Shown: one piece after another, positions 16,388-24,064 of the stretch
Position numbering within the stretch: the first letter of the stretch is position 1
Layout of the letters: every line of letters starts with the position of its first letter
DNA from: Streptomyces sp. NBC_00433
GTDB taxonomy: Bacteria; Actinomycetota; Actinomycetes; Streptomycetales; Streptomycetaceae
Reading direction: 5' to 3'
Length of the DNA stretch: 64,000 nucleotides
Assembly: GCA_036015235.1 (NCBI GenBank)
Contig: CP107926.1
Span: forward strand, 310,001-374,000
Position numbers and translations under genes: made by a program
The notes under the pieces: generated by a model
What the model was told of the DNA's origin: nothing
Seen by the model: only the letters and a program-made list of their open reading frames with translations
Database searches by the model: none

Positions 16388-17969
16388 CTTGGCGTTTATC
16401 CCTGTTGCTGTTTCAGGCGGACGTGTTCGGTGAGGGTTGCGACGCGTTTGATGGTTTTCCCGGGCTCGTAGTGTGGTGCTGGCCTGCGGTTTTGTGAACC
16501 GGGTGGGCGTCCGGGGCCTGGTCGGGTGGGTTGGGGCACGGCTGCGGGGCGGGTGGTCTTCGCGCGGAGGTGGCGGAACCCTCGGCGGACGCGTGCGGGG
16601 GTGAGTCGGCGGGGCTGGGCCGGTCGTTCCCAGGGGCGGCGGAGGTCTTCGGCGAGGGGCCGGGCGAGGCGGAGTTGGGTGTGGGCGGCAATGATCAGCC
16701 AGGTCCACAAGTCCGCGGTCGCCGGGTCGCGGATCTTGGGGACGGTCCAGCCGAGGGTCTGCTTGAACAGCCGGAAGGTGTGCTCCAGGTCGAAGCGCCG
16801 CAGGAATGCCTGCCGGCGCAGGTCGACGTCCGTGCCGGTCATCGAGGTGCGCGAGGACCACAACCAGACCGGTTTCGGGTCGCGGTCGCCGGGCAGGTGC
16901 TCGACCTTCAGGCGGATCAACGTGCCGTGGATCAGTGGGAGTTCGCCGCAGTGGTCGAGCCAGGGGCCGCGTGCCTGAATGCGGGGGTGCATCCGGTCCC
17001 AGGCGAGGGCTTCGGCTGTCCCGTAGCGGGTGGTGTCCCGGGCGGTGGTCTGGTCGGGGGTGTGCCAGGAGTCGGGCTTGGAGAAGGTGAGGACACCGCC
17101 GTGCTTGCGGGGCTGCCCGCCACCCGGGGTGGAGCGGCGGGGGCCGGCGTCGCGGAGCATCACCCGGTCCGAGCGCAGGCGTCCGACCAGCTCGACGGGC
17201 AGATCGGCCAGGACGTAGGCGAGGCGGGTGACGTCGTAGCCGGCGTCCATGACGACCCGGATGTCCGGGTCACCGACCTTCCACTGGCCGGCTCGCAGGA
17301 GGCGGGTGAAGACGTCGCGGAGCTGGGCGGCGGTCACCGCGGTGGCGTCGTCGGCCGGGCCCAGCCGGATCGCGTCCAGCATGGCGGTCCACGATGTGCG
17401 CCCGGTTTCCAGGGCGGCGACAAAGGAGTAGGGCCAGCCGGGGATGAACTGGTCGGCACTGCGGCCCCGCCCGTAGACATGGCAGAAGAGCAGGTCCGAG
17501 CTGGTCGGGGCGTCGGGCCGCAGCCAGTTGCTCACGTCGACCGCCAGCACGATCCGCCCGTCGGCTGCACGCGGCAGCGGCGTGGATGCCAGCAGTCTGC
17601 GCAGGCGACGTGGTTCCAGCCAGCCGTGGTTGACCGCGTCGTACATCGCTCCGTGCCCGCGCCGGTGCTCGGCCGTGAGGGTCAACTCGGCCAGGGACTT
17701 CACCGGGCCGTCCGCGCAGAGGACCGCGTCGGTGAGCTCGAATAGCGCATCCGCCCGGGTGTAGAGGCAGTCGTAGAACTGGACACGAAAGTGGGACAGC
17801 ACGTCCAGCGCAGCATCAGCGGGACCTGCAGAGGTCAGACTCTTCACCAGCGGCCGTTCCTTCACGCGACGTTGCTTGACACCTCGAAGCGTGAAGAACG
17901 GCCGTCCCGCTGTCTCACGAAGAGACCAAGATCAGCAGGTCAGGTGACTCGGCGAGGTTAAACGCCAAG
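16388..17969 (-). mobile_element. IS copy B of the composite transposon
   Basis: Inverted copy of 13691-15272 with the same 11-bp terminal repeats and the same length. Beyond the IS end, 10 further bases (CTCAGACGAC in element orientation) are shared with the inner flank of copy A. Confidence 0.9.
16396..17865 (-). CDS. DDE transposase of IS copy B
   Basis: The same 489 residues as the transposase of copy A, encoded on the opposite strand, with the same DDE residues in LAVDVSN, VVMDAGYD and LEHTFRLF contexts. Start and end lie symmetrically 104 and 8 bp inside the IS ends. Because both copies are intact, either could mobilise the whole 4.3-kb unit. Confidence 0.88.
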   Translation of the reverse strand: MKERPLVKSLTSAGPADAALDVLSHFRVQFYDCLYTRADALFELTDAVLCADGPVKSLAELTLTAEHRRGHGAMYDAVNHGWLEPRRLRRLLASTPLPRAADGRIVLAVDVSNWLRPDAPTSSDLLFCHVYGRGRSADQFIPGWPYSFVAALETGRTSWTAMLDAIRLGPADDATAVTAAQLRDVFTRLLRAGQWKVGDPDIRVVMDAGYDVTRLAYVLADLPVELVGRLRSDRVMLRDAGPRRSTPGGGQPRKHGGVLTFSKPDSWHTPDQTTARDTTRYGTAEALAWDRMHPRIQARGPWLDHCGELPLIHGTLIRLKVEHLPGDRDPKPVWLWSSRTSMTGTDVDLRRQAFLRRFDLEHTFRLFKQTLGWTVPKIRDPATADLWTWLIIAAHTQLRLARPLAEDLRRPWERPAQPRRLTPARVRRGFRHLRAKTTRPAAVPQPTRPGPGRPPGSQNRRPAPHYEPGKTIKRVATLTEHVRLKQQQG

Positions 17970-17975
17970 CTGGCC
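17970..17975. repeat. Target-site duplication CTGGCC, right copy
   Basis: Right-hand copy of the 6-bp direct repeat that flanks the composite transposon; see 13685-13690. Confidence 0.85.
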
Positions 17976-18110
17976 TGGATGGGCGCCTTCTCCCCCTTGT
18001 GCGCGATGCGCCCGTGCGGGCCACGTTCGCTGAGCAGCGCGCGGGTCTTGTCCGAGTCGTAGCCGGCGTCCAGGTGCACGGTGATGTCGGCGGAATGTGC
18101 GGGGCAGCCC
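17970..18110 (-). pseudogene. Upstream part of the split IS5-like transposase
   Basis: The leftward frame reads ADITVHLDAGYDSDKTRALL, RGPHGRIAHKGEKAPIQAS and then enters the composite transposon. DAGYDS carries the second catalytic Asp. The protein upstream of this (N-terminal two thirds) is missing, so the target gene was already a remnant when the composite landed. Confidence 0.8.
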
Positions 18111-18360
18111 GACGGCGGACGATCCGATGCCTCCGGCGATTCCGCCCACGGCGGAGGCCGGCGCGGTGGAGCTGAGGAAGATCGCGGATGCGGTGGCGAC
18201 GTGTGTGGGAACGCCTGGATGTGGGGTCACGTCCGGCGTCCGCTCCCGTCGCTGAGCCCCTGGTTCGCACCCCGCGGGGTCTGTTCCAGCGGGTGCGGGC
18301 GGTCGACCGCATGCATACGCCCGATCGGCGACGCGCCCAGCCCCGCCGCGGGGTGCCAAG
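18111..18360. other. Junk between the IS5 remnant and the TetR gene
   Basis: No family was recognised in any frame. The sequence probably represents scrambled ends of older insertions. Confidence 0.35.
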
Positions 18361-18972
18361 TCAACTCGGCACTTCCTCCGGTCGCCGGTCGTCGTCGGCT
18401 GTGGCGGGGATGGCGCTGTCGATGAGGACGGCGGCGATGGCGGCGGCGGTGGGGAAGGCGTCGGCGTCGAGGACCCGGGTGCGTGCCGCGGCACCGTCGA
18501 TGAGCAGCGCGAGCTGCTCGCCGAGCTGTTCAGGGTCGGCGGCGCCGGCTTCGCGGGCGGTGTCGGCGAGCCGCGCGGCGACGGCCTTCTTGTACTCGCG
18601 CGCGTACTGGGATGCGGGGTGCTGGGGGTCGTGGAGTTCGACGGCGGCGGCGATGTAGGGGCACAGGGGCGTGGTGGGGGGGATGTCGAAGGCGGCGAGG
18701 AGCCGTTCGCGGGGTGTGAGGTCGGTGCGGTCGAACACGCCGGACAGAACGGAGGGGTCGAACCGGCGCAGGTACTCGGCGACGAGTTCGTCCTTGCCGG
18801 TGAAGTGCTGGTAGGCCGTGCGCTTGGACACCTCGGCCGCCGCGCAAAGCTGGTCCATGCCGGTGCGGTTGATGCCCTGCTCTCGGAACAGCTGCTGGGA
18901 CGCGCCCAGGATGCGCTCGCGGGCGCCCCGGCCGCGGCGGCGGCCCGTGGGGCCCTTCTCCAACTCCGTCAT
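18361..18972 (-). CDS. TetR-family repressor
   Basis: 203 residues: an N-terminal HTH (RERILGASQQLFREQGINRT, then AAAEVSKRTAYQHFTGKDEL) and a helical ligand domain with VFDRTDLTPRERLLAAFD and CPYIAAAVELHDPQHPAS, the pattern of the TetR_C_33/QacR-like group that often controls reductases. It is divergent from the SDR gene at 19117, with two copies of an 11-bp motif in between (see 19003-19067). It most likely represses that SDR and itself in the absence of an electrophilic or drug-like ligand. Start 18972 fits the usual distance to the HTH. Confidence 0.9.
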   Translation of the reverse strand: MTELEKGPTGRRRGRGARERILGASQQLFREQGINRTGMDQLCAAAEVSKRTAYQHFTGKDELVAEYLRRFDPSVLSGVFDRTDLTPRERLLAAFDIPPTTPLCPYIAAAVELHDPQHPASQYAREYKKAVAARLADTAREAGAADPEQLGEQLALLIDGAAARTRVLDADAFPTAAAIAAVLIDSAIPATADDDRRPEEVPS

Positions 18973-19002
18973 GGGCCCATGGTACCCCAGTCGGGTAACG
19001 AC

Positions 19003-19067
19003 CGGTGTACATAGTTTGCGCCCCGGCCCGCCGCCCCGTACCGTAAGCACACAGGGCGGTGTACATA
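19003..19067. promoter_or_regulatory. Direct-repeat operator of the TetR/SDR pair
   Basis: CGGTGTACATA occurs twice, at 19003-19013 and 19057-19067, between the divergent TetR and SDR starts. Each contains the palindrome TGTACA. Two matching copies in a 144-bp intergenic space make a TetR-binding site likely; binding itself is inferred. Confidence 0.65.
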
Positions 19068-19116
19068 ACCCCATCGTCCCAGCTACGCACGGCACCACCG
19101 ACTCAAGGGAGCGATC

Positions 19117-19851
19117 ATGGGGAAGCTTGACGGCAAGGTCGCGGTCATCACCGGCGGCAGCACCGGAATGGCGCTGGCCGGCGCGAAGCTCTTCGTCGAC
19201 GAGGGAGCGCACGTCTTCATCACCGGCCGCCGCCAGGATGCCCTGGACGAGGCAGTGAAGCGGATCGGCCGCAATGTCACCGGCGTCCAGGGCGACGCCG
19301 CCGACCTGGACGACCTGGACCGCCTGTACGACACGGTCGAGCGGGAGAAGGGCAGCCTCGACGTGCTGTGGGCCAGCGCCGGCGGGGGCGAGCCCGCCCC
19401 GCTCGGCGAGATCACCGAGGCCCAGTTCGACACCTGGTTCGGGCTCAACGCCCGCGGCACCCTGTTCACCGTCCAGAAGGCCCTTCCGCTCCTCAACGAC
19501 GGCGGCTCCATCCTCATGACCGGCTCCAACGCCTCCCTCGGCGCCTTCCCCGGCTGGAGCGTCTACGCCGGCAGCAAGGCCGTCCAGCAGGCATGGGCCC
19601 GCATCTGGCTCAACGAACTCAAGGACCGCCGCATCCGCGTCAACGTCCTGACCCCCGGCCAGGTCGCCACCGCCAAGCAGGAGGAACTCTTCGACGAGGC
19701 CACCAAGCGCCACTTCGAGTCCCTCATCCCCCGCGGCCAGATGGGCCGCCCCGACGAGATCGCCACCGCCGCCCTCTTCCTCGCCTCCGACGACTCCAGC
19801 TACGTCAACGGCATGGAACTCGTCGCCGACGGCGGCACCACCGCCATCTGA
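19117..19851 (+). CDS. SDR-family oxidoreductase
   Basis: A 244-residue classical SDR beginning MGKLDGKVAVITGGSTGMAL, with the cofactor glycine motif at 12-18. The NNAG strand is replaced by LWASAGGGEPA, catalytic Ser lies in LMTGSNASLG, and YxxxK in VYAGSKAVQQA (about 151-155). It closes with DDSSYVNGMELVADGGTTAI, the usual SDR C-terminus. Such genes controlled by a divergent TetR usually reduce quinones or aldehydes. A GGGAGCG-type site precedes ATG 19117. It is followed after 33 bp by the F420-oxidoreductase-like gene and probably co-transcribed. Confidence 0.92.
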   Translation: MGKLDGKVAVITGGSTGMALAGAKLFVDEGAHVFITGRRQDALDEAVKRIGRNVTGVQGDAADLDDLDRLYDTVEREKGSLDVLWASAGGGEPAPLGEITEAQFDTWFGLNARGTLFTVQKALPLLNDGGSILMTGSNASLGAFPGWSVYAGSKAVQQAWARIWLNELKDRRIRVNVLTPGQVATAKQEELFDEATKRHFESLIPRGQMGRPDEIATAALFLASDDSSYVNGMELVADGGTTAI

Positions 19852-19884
19852 GCCGAACAACACACAACCAGGGCAGGACACCTC

Positions 19885-20508
19885 ATGAGCACCATCAGCA
19901 TCATCGGCACCGGGAACATGGCCCGCACCATCGGCGCGCGGGCGATAGCGGGCGGCAACACCGTCGAGGTCATGGGCCGCGATCAGTCCAAGGCCGCCGG
20001 CCTGGCCAAGGCTCTCGGCGGCGGCACCACGACAGGAGAATGGGGCGCCGCCCCGGCCGGGAACATCGTCATCATGGCCCTGCTGCACGACGGCGTCGTG
20101 CCGGCCGTCGCCCGGTACGGAGACGCTCTCGCGGGCAAAGTCATCGTCGACATCAGCAATCCCTTCAATCCCACGCTCGACGGGCTGGCCCATCGCGAGG
20201 AGACCTCGATCGCGCAGGAAGTCGCCAAGGCAGCCCCGGCCGGCGCCGGCGTGGTGAAGGCGTTCAACACCGTCTTCCGCCATGTCCTGGAGAAGGGCCG
20301 ACCCGACGTCTTCATCGCCGGCGACAGCGCGCAGGCCAAGGCAAGCGTGGAGGCGTTCGTCGAGACCCTCGGACTGCGCCCGCTGGACGTCGGCAGCCTG
20401 AAAATGGCGCACTGGCTGGAAGGAGCGGGCGTGGTCACGGTAGGCCTCGCCAACCACGGGGTGGGGAACGCGGACTTCGCCCTCAGCATCACCGAACTTC
20501 CCGCCTGA
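19885..20508 (+). CDS. NADPH-dependent F420-reductase-like protein
   Basis: A 207-residue Rossmann protein. Its N-terminal motif ISIIGTGNMARTIGARA and MGRDQSKAAGL are typical of the F420_oxidored (Npdg-like) family, which passes hydride between NADPH and a flavin-type cofactor. DISNPFNPTLDGL and VVKAFNTVFRHVL match the family's middle section. Whether it really uses F420 or is one of the many Streptomyces NADPH-binding paralogues cannot be told. It follows the SDR directly and ends before a clean hairpin, so the pair forms an operon under the TetR gene's control region. Confidence 0.85.
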   Translation: MSTISIIGTGNMARTIGARAIAGGNTVEVMGRDQSKAAGLAKALGGGTTTGEWGAAPAGNIVIMALLHDGVVPAVARYGDALAGKVIVDISNPFNPTLDGLAHREETSIAQEVAKAAPAGAGVVKAFNTVFRHVLEKGRPDVFIAGDSAQAKASVEAFVETLGLRPLDVGSLKMAHWLEGAGVVTVGLANHGVGNADFALSITELPA

Positions 20509-20683
20509 GCACACGGTTGACGGATCACCGAAGGCGCTCGGCAAGGTCACCGGGATCGCGTGGCCGGCGTCCGGACGACGCCGGTGCGGTCGTCGAGCCG
20601 CCGGCGCAGCAGACGGTTCTCCGCGTCCGGGAGAGCGCGCCGAGGATTGCCTGCATGGCCGGGACGGTGACCGGCCAAGGGGG

Positions 20684-20712
20684 AAGTCCCCGATCGCGCG
20701 AATCGGGGACTT
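20684..20712 (+). terminator. Hairpin downstream of the SDR/F420 operon
   Basis: A perfect 11-bp stem (AAGTCCCCGAT and its complement) with a 7-base loop. It lies about 175 bp after the stop at 20508; the region between (20509-20683) holds no recognisable gene. It could also serve the convergent DUF2267 gene. Confidence 0.55.
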
Positions 20713-20782
20713 CGTCAAGCCCGGTCAGAAGGGATCCGGGCGGGATCCTCTTGCGTGCGGCCCCGGGCGCCGGGCGCCGCTT

Positions 20783-21202
20783 TTACGCGGCCGGGGTGAG
20801 TTCGGCGCGGCCGAACAGCAGCGCGTAGCCCGTGGGGAGCTGGTGGAGGATGCGGGTGACAAGGTCGGGGCCGGCGTGGGCGGCGACGGCCGCGAAGACG
20901 GAGCCGGTGTCCCAGCGGGTGGTGGCCAGGGAGGCGTCGGAGCGGGCGGCGAGGTCCTTGACGAAGGCCCATCCGGTCAGCGGCCTGGTGTCAGGGATCT
21001 GTGCGGTCAGGATACGTGCGGCCTCCCGGGGCAGACGGGCGGCCAGGTCGACGCGTTCGTTTCCGATCAGCTGGCGTCCCAGTCCCGCCAGGACCAGGCG
21101 GACGGCGTCGTCGGCTCGCTCGCGGGTGGGGTAGGCGCCTTCGTAGCGGACCTTCTCCAGCATCTGCTCGTACGCCGTTCCCGTACGGCTGCTGGTATTC
21201 AA
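20783..21202 (-). CDS. DUF2267-family protein
   Basis: A 139-residue all-helical protein with the family's opening (YEQMLEKVRYEGAYPTRERA) and AVRLVLAGLGRQLIGNERVD, ending in a C-terminal region rich in Ala and Leu. The family is frequent in actinobacteria near stress and gas-vesicle-type genes and may be membrane- or RNA-associated; its activity is not known. Start 21202 places the motif at residue 11. The 256 bp to the Hsp20 stop hold no clear gene. Confidence 0.8.
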   Translation of the reverse strand: MNTSSRTGTAYEQMLEKVRYEGAYPTRERADDAVRLVLAGLGRQLIGNERVDLAARLPREAARILTAQIPDTRPLTGWAFVKDLAARSDASLATTRWDTGSVFAAVAAHAGPDLVTRILHQLPTGYALLFGRAELTPAA

Positions 21203-21458
21203 GCGGTTCGCACACGTCGGTGATCACTGCGGTGGATGCCTTTCGTGGAGCCAGGGCGAAGTGGTGCCGGTGCGCGGCACCGATGGTCAAGTGGGCCGGG
21301 GGCGGCCGAAGAGGAGGTCGCAGCCGGCGGGAACCGGAGCAGGATCAGGGCGATGCCCTCCGGCAGGCGTGCCGCGAGCTGGGGACGGATTTCGGGGGTG
21401 CGGAGGGCGGGTCGGGGGAGGGATCAGTTGCCCGTCCTCCGCACCTGTCGGGCCCGTG

Positions 21459-21890
21459 TCAGCCGGAGATCTCCTTGTGGCCGGATCCGACGCCGATGGA
21501 GATCTTGCGGGGCTTGGCGCGCTCGGCAATCGGGATGCGCAGGGTGAGCACACCTGCGTCGTAGTCGGCCTTGATGTGTTCGGTGTCGAGGGTGTCGGCG
21601 AGCGCGATCTGGCGGGAGAAGGCGCCCAGCGGCCGCTCGGACAGTTCCATCTGCACGTCGTCGGCCTTCGCCACCGGCCGGCGCTCGGCCTTGACGGTGA
21701 GCATGTTCCGCTCGACGTCGATGTCGATTGCGTCGGCGGTGACGCCGGGGAGGTCGAAGGCCACCACATACTCGTCGCCCTCGCGGTAGGCGTCCATCGG
21801 CATCGCCGACGGCCTCGACCAGGTGCCCGGGCCCATCAGCTGTTGGGCCAGCCGGTCCAGCTCACGGAAGGGGTCAGTGCGCATCAACAT
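21459..21890 (-). CDS. hsp18: Hsp20/alpha-crystallin small heat-shock protein
   Basis: 143 residues, the usual length of Streptomyces HSP18. The N-terminus [18 protein letters not shown] leads into an alpha-crystallin domain (about 38-128: [37 protein letters not shown]) and the IxI-type tail [10 protein letters not shown]. It holds unfolding proteins in the cytoplasm as an ATP-independent chaperone. A GGAGGT site precedes ATG 21890. It is divergent from the RheA-like gene with two RheA-type operators in between, the arrangement described for S. albus hsp18, so heat induction by loss of RheA binding is expected. Confidence 0.93.
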   Translation of the reverse strand: MLMRTDPFRELDRLAQQLMGPGTWSRPSAMPMDAYREGDEYVVAFDLPGVTADAIDIDVERNMLTVKAERRPVAKADDVQMELSERPLGAFSRQIALADTLDTEHIKADYDAGVLTLRIPIAERAKPRKISIGVGSGHKEISG

Positions 21891-21956
21891 CGTGAAAACA
21901 CCTCCAGCAGGTTCAGGCAGTTGCTGCCGATACGCCTCACTGACACTGTTGTAACA

Positions 21957-22001
21957 TGTCATCCAATGGATGACAAACATGATGTCGTCTCTCTGATGAC
22001 A
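21957..22001. promoter_or_regulatory. Two RheA-type operators
   Basis: TGTCATCCAATGGATGACA (21957-21975) is a perfect copy of the described RheA operator TGTCATC-N5-GATGACA. A second site at 21983-22001 has one substitution (TGTCGTC-N5-GATGACA). They lie between hsp18 and its divergent repressor gene and overlap the possible ATG at 21966. That makes the later GTG 22020 the likelier regulator start. Confidence 0.88.
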
Positions 22002-22019
22002 CCCCCGAGGGAGCTGTCC

Positions 22020-22652
22020 GTGACCCCGGCCGACCAGCCGTCCTCGCCCGGCACCGACGCCGAGAGCCTCGCGTCGTTCCTTGCCGCGGCGGCGGCCCTC
22101 AACGCCATAGACGACGCCCTGCGCGCCGCCCGGAACAACCTCCCGAACGCCCCCGACGCTCCCGGTCCCGGCCCGGACGAGGCCCTGGCCTCCCTGATGC
22201 TTCTGCGGCAGGTCCGCGAGCAGCTGGCCGGATGGGAGACCGGCCTGATCGAAACAGCCCGCGCCGCCGGCGCCAGCTGGGCCGATCTCGCCCATCCGCT
22301 CGGAGTCGCCAGCCGCCAGGCCGCCGAGCGCCGCTACCTGCGCGGCCGCCCCGGCCCGGCCGGGACCACCGGCGAGCAGCGCGTCCAGGCCACCCGCCAG
22401 GCCCGCGCAGCCGACCGCACCACCGCGACCTGGGCCCGCCGTAACGCCGCGGACCTGCGCCGCCTCGCCGGCCAGATCACCGCACTCACCGGACTGCCGC
22501 CCGCTGCCCGCCGCCCCGTCAGCGACCTCCACGCGGCCCTCGCCCGCGACGACCCCGCGGAACTCATCGCCCCCTTGACCGCCGCCCGCCCCCACCTTGT
22601 CGCCGCCCACCCCGACCTCGCCGCCCGGCTCGACACCCTCACAACCCCGTAG
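22020..22652 (+). CDS. rheA: RheA-like repressor of hsp18
   Basis: About 210 residues, Ala/Arg-rich and helical, with an HTH-like stretch [20 protein letters not shown] (about 85-105). The family is named HSP18 transcriptional regulator. In S. albus RheA is a thermosensor that represses hsp18 and itself. Identification rests on genomic position, divergence from hsp18 and the two matching operators more than on residue identity. GTG 22020 is chosen because GAGGGAG lies 6 bp upstream. The ATGs at 21966 and 21996 lie in or right after the operators and lack ribosome sites. Confidence 0.8.
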   Translation: MTPADQPSSPGTDAESLASFLAAAAALNAIDDALRAARNNLPNAPDAPGPGPDEALASLMLLRQVREQLAGWETGLIETARAAGASWADLAHPLGVASRQAAERRYLRGRPGPAGTTGEQRVQATRQARAADRTTATWARRNAADLRRLAGQITALTGLPPAARRPVSDLHAALARDDPAELIAPLTAARPHLVAAHPDLAARLDTLTTP

Positions 22653-22858
22653 TGCGAGTCAACAATCCAGCCGCCCGCCGGTGGTGCCGGGCCTGTGGGC
22701 AGTCGGACAGACAGGGGGGCGGAGGCGGCTGAGATCCCTCCCAGCGGGCAGACGCCTTGGACAACACGTCATGCCGACACGGCGATGGAGCACATGACGG
22801 GCAGCGCGTGGCGGTGGCTTCATGGTCGTCAGCCATTGCTCGAAGCGGAGGGGCTGCG

Positions 22859-23293
22859 ATGCGGGAGAGTGAGCAGGCGGGGAGCACGATGTCCCGGCAG
22901 GCCCGGCTGCGGGCGGCGGTCTGGTACGGCGGCCGGTCGCCGGTGATCGGGGAGGCCCGTGATTTCACCGGGGCGTTTCTGGACCGTGCCGTGGTGCGGG
23001 GTGTCGCGGTGGCCGATGTGAAGCGGGGGGACGCGCTGCTGGTGGTGAGTGAACTGGTCACCAATGCCGTACGGCACGCGCCCGGCCCCTGCACCCTCGC
23101 CCTGGACATGCACGACGGCCTGCTGCAGATCGCCGTGTCCGACACCTCCGCACAGGCCCCGCAACCGCAGACCTTCGGGCCTCAGCGTCTGGGCCAGCAC
23201 GGCCTGGAGATCGTGCTGGCCTTGTGTACCAGGGTCGACACCTCGACCACCGAGCGCGGCAAGACCGTCCGTGCGCACCTGTCGGTCCTCTGA
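22859..23293 (+). CDS. Anti-sigma-factor-type histidine-kinase-like ATPase
   Basis: 144 residues forming a single HATPase_c domain: N-box ELVTNAVRHAPGP (about 65), then LQIAVSDTSA and the G-box-like GQHGLEIVLALC. These RsbW/SpoIIAB-like proteins bind ATP and either hold a sigma factor or phosphorylate a STAS antagonist. The STAS protein 145 bp downstream is the obvious partner. The start at 22859 is supported by a GGAGGGG site. The E of the N-box and the G-box glycines are present, so ATP binding is expected. The sigma factor is not encoded nearby. Confidence 0.87.
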   Translation: MRESEQAGSTMSRQARLRAAVWYGGRSPVIGEARDFTGAFLDRAVVRGVAVADVKRGDALLVVSELVTNAVRHAPGPCTLALDMHDGLLQIAVSDTSAQAPQPQTFGPQRLGQHGLEIVLALCTRVDTSTTERGKTVRAHLSVL

Positions 23294-23437
23294 ATCCTCT
23301 CCCCCAAGTCCGATCCTGCGGGCCCGACCCATCCGGGGGAAGTCGACACCGGCCGGAGACCGGCACTGGGCTGATCCCGGGGCCGCACTCGTGGTCGGCG
23401 GCACCGCAACCGCCCGGAAAGCCGGAAAGGTGGCACA

Positions 23438-23779
23438 TTGTTCAGCGAACGCCTGCGGATCAACACCGCTGTCACCCCCCGGGGCATCACGGTGGTCACT
23501 CCGGCCGGAGAGCTCGACTACAACAGCGCCCCCGCCCTTCAGGAGGTCCTGACCGCGACCGGCCGGCTGCCCTGCGCGGTCGTCGACTTCTCCTACATCT
23601 CGTTCATCGACTCCACCGGGATCGCCGCCCTGCTCCACGGCAACCGGACCCTGCACGCCGCGGGCGGCTGGCTACGCCTGAGCAGCATTCCCGGGGCGCC
23701 ACTGCGCGCCATGGAGATCGTCGGCGTGGACCACGTCATCGACGTCTACCCGACACTTCACGCCGCCCTGCAGACATAA
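23438..23779 (+). CDS. STAS-domain anti-sigma antagonist
   Basis: 113 residues, a complete STAS domain (GITVVTPAGELDYNSAPALQ, FSYISFIDSTGIAALLHGNR). The phosphorylatable Ser lies in FIDSTG (about residue 59). Unphosphorylated, such proteins capture the cognate ATPase and free its sigma factor; the neighbouring ATPase at 22859 is the likely kinase. The start is TTG 23438 with AAAGG upstream, as the fold begins immediately after. Both genes may be one transcript. Confidence 0.88.
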   Translation: MFSERLRINTAVTPRGITVVTPAGELDYNSAPALQEVLTATGRLPCAVVDFSYISFIDSTGIAALLHGNRTLHAAGGWLRLSSIPGAPLRAMEIVGVDHVIDVYPTLHAALQT

Positions 23780-24011
23780 CCCCCTCGGCAGTCCGCTCAA
23801 GCTTGGGACGAGTGCCCTGGGACAGCCCCGTGCCGATCGCGTTCACCTTCCGCACTACCGGGACCGTGCCACACGGTGCGCCACGTCACGGACCGGCGCC
23901 GCCGGTCGACCTCTTGCGGGGCTTCCGTGACGCGTGCCACGCTGAATCCCCTGTGCCGCACAGGAATGCCACCTGGGCGGCCCCGTAAATCCCTGCATCC
24001 CCCCATCTTCG

Positions 24012-24025
24012 TGTGTGAGCGCTAA
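24012..24025 (+). promoter_or_regulatory. LacI-type operator upstream of GH43
   Basis: TGTGAGCGCTAACA, a palindrome centred on AGCGCT, 40 bp upstream of the GH43 start. It resembles operators of sugar-responsive LacI repressors in Streptomyces. A near-identical copy lies downstream at 26231-26244. Confidence 0.7.
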
Positions 24026-24064
24026 CAACAGCCCCTCACGATGAGTACTCTCAGGGAGAATCTC

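Larger units (their letters stand above)
13691..17969. mobile_element. Composite transposon of two inverted identical ISs
   Basis: A 4279-bp unit: two 1582-bp IS copies in opposite orientation (13691-15272 and 16388-17969) bracket about 1.1 kb of cargo. The whole is flanked by CTGGCC direct repeats, so it inserted as one piece. Excising 13691-17975 rejoins KAPIQAS to QRWHIERTHAW in frame, which proves the target. The two transposases are identical in protein sequence, pointing to a recent event. The cargo holds one small membrane-protein gene and the 5' end of another ORF. Confidence 0.9.

Noticed and set aside
18361..20718. A 785-codon leftward frame covering the TetR gene and more
   Set aside because: Only the last 203 codons are TetR. 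The rest is the antisense of the SDR and F420-type genes.
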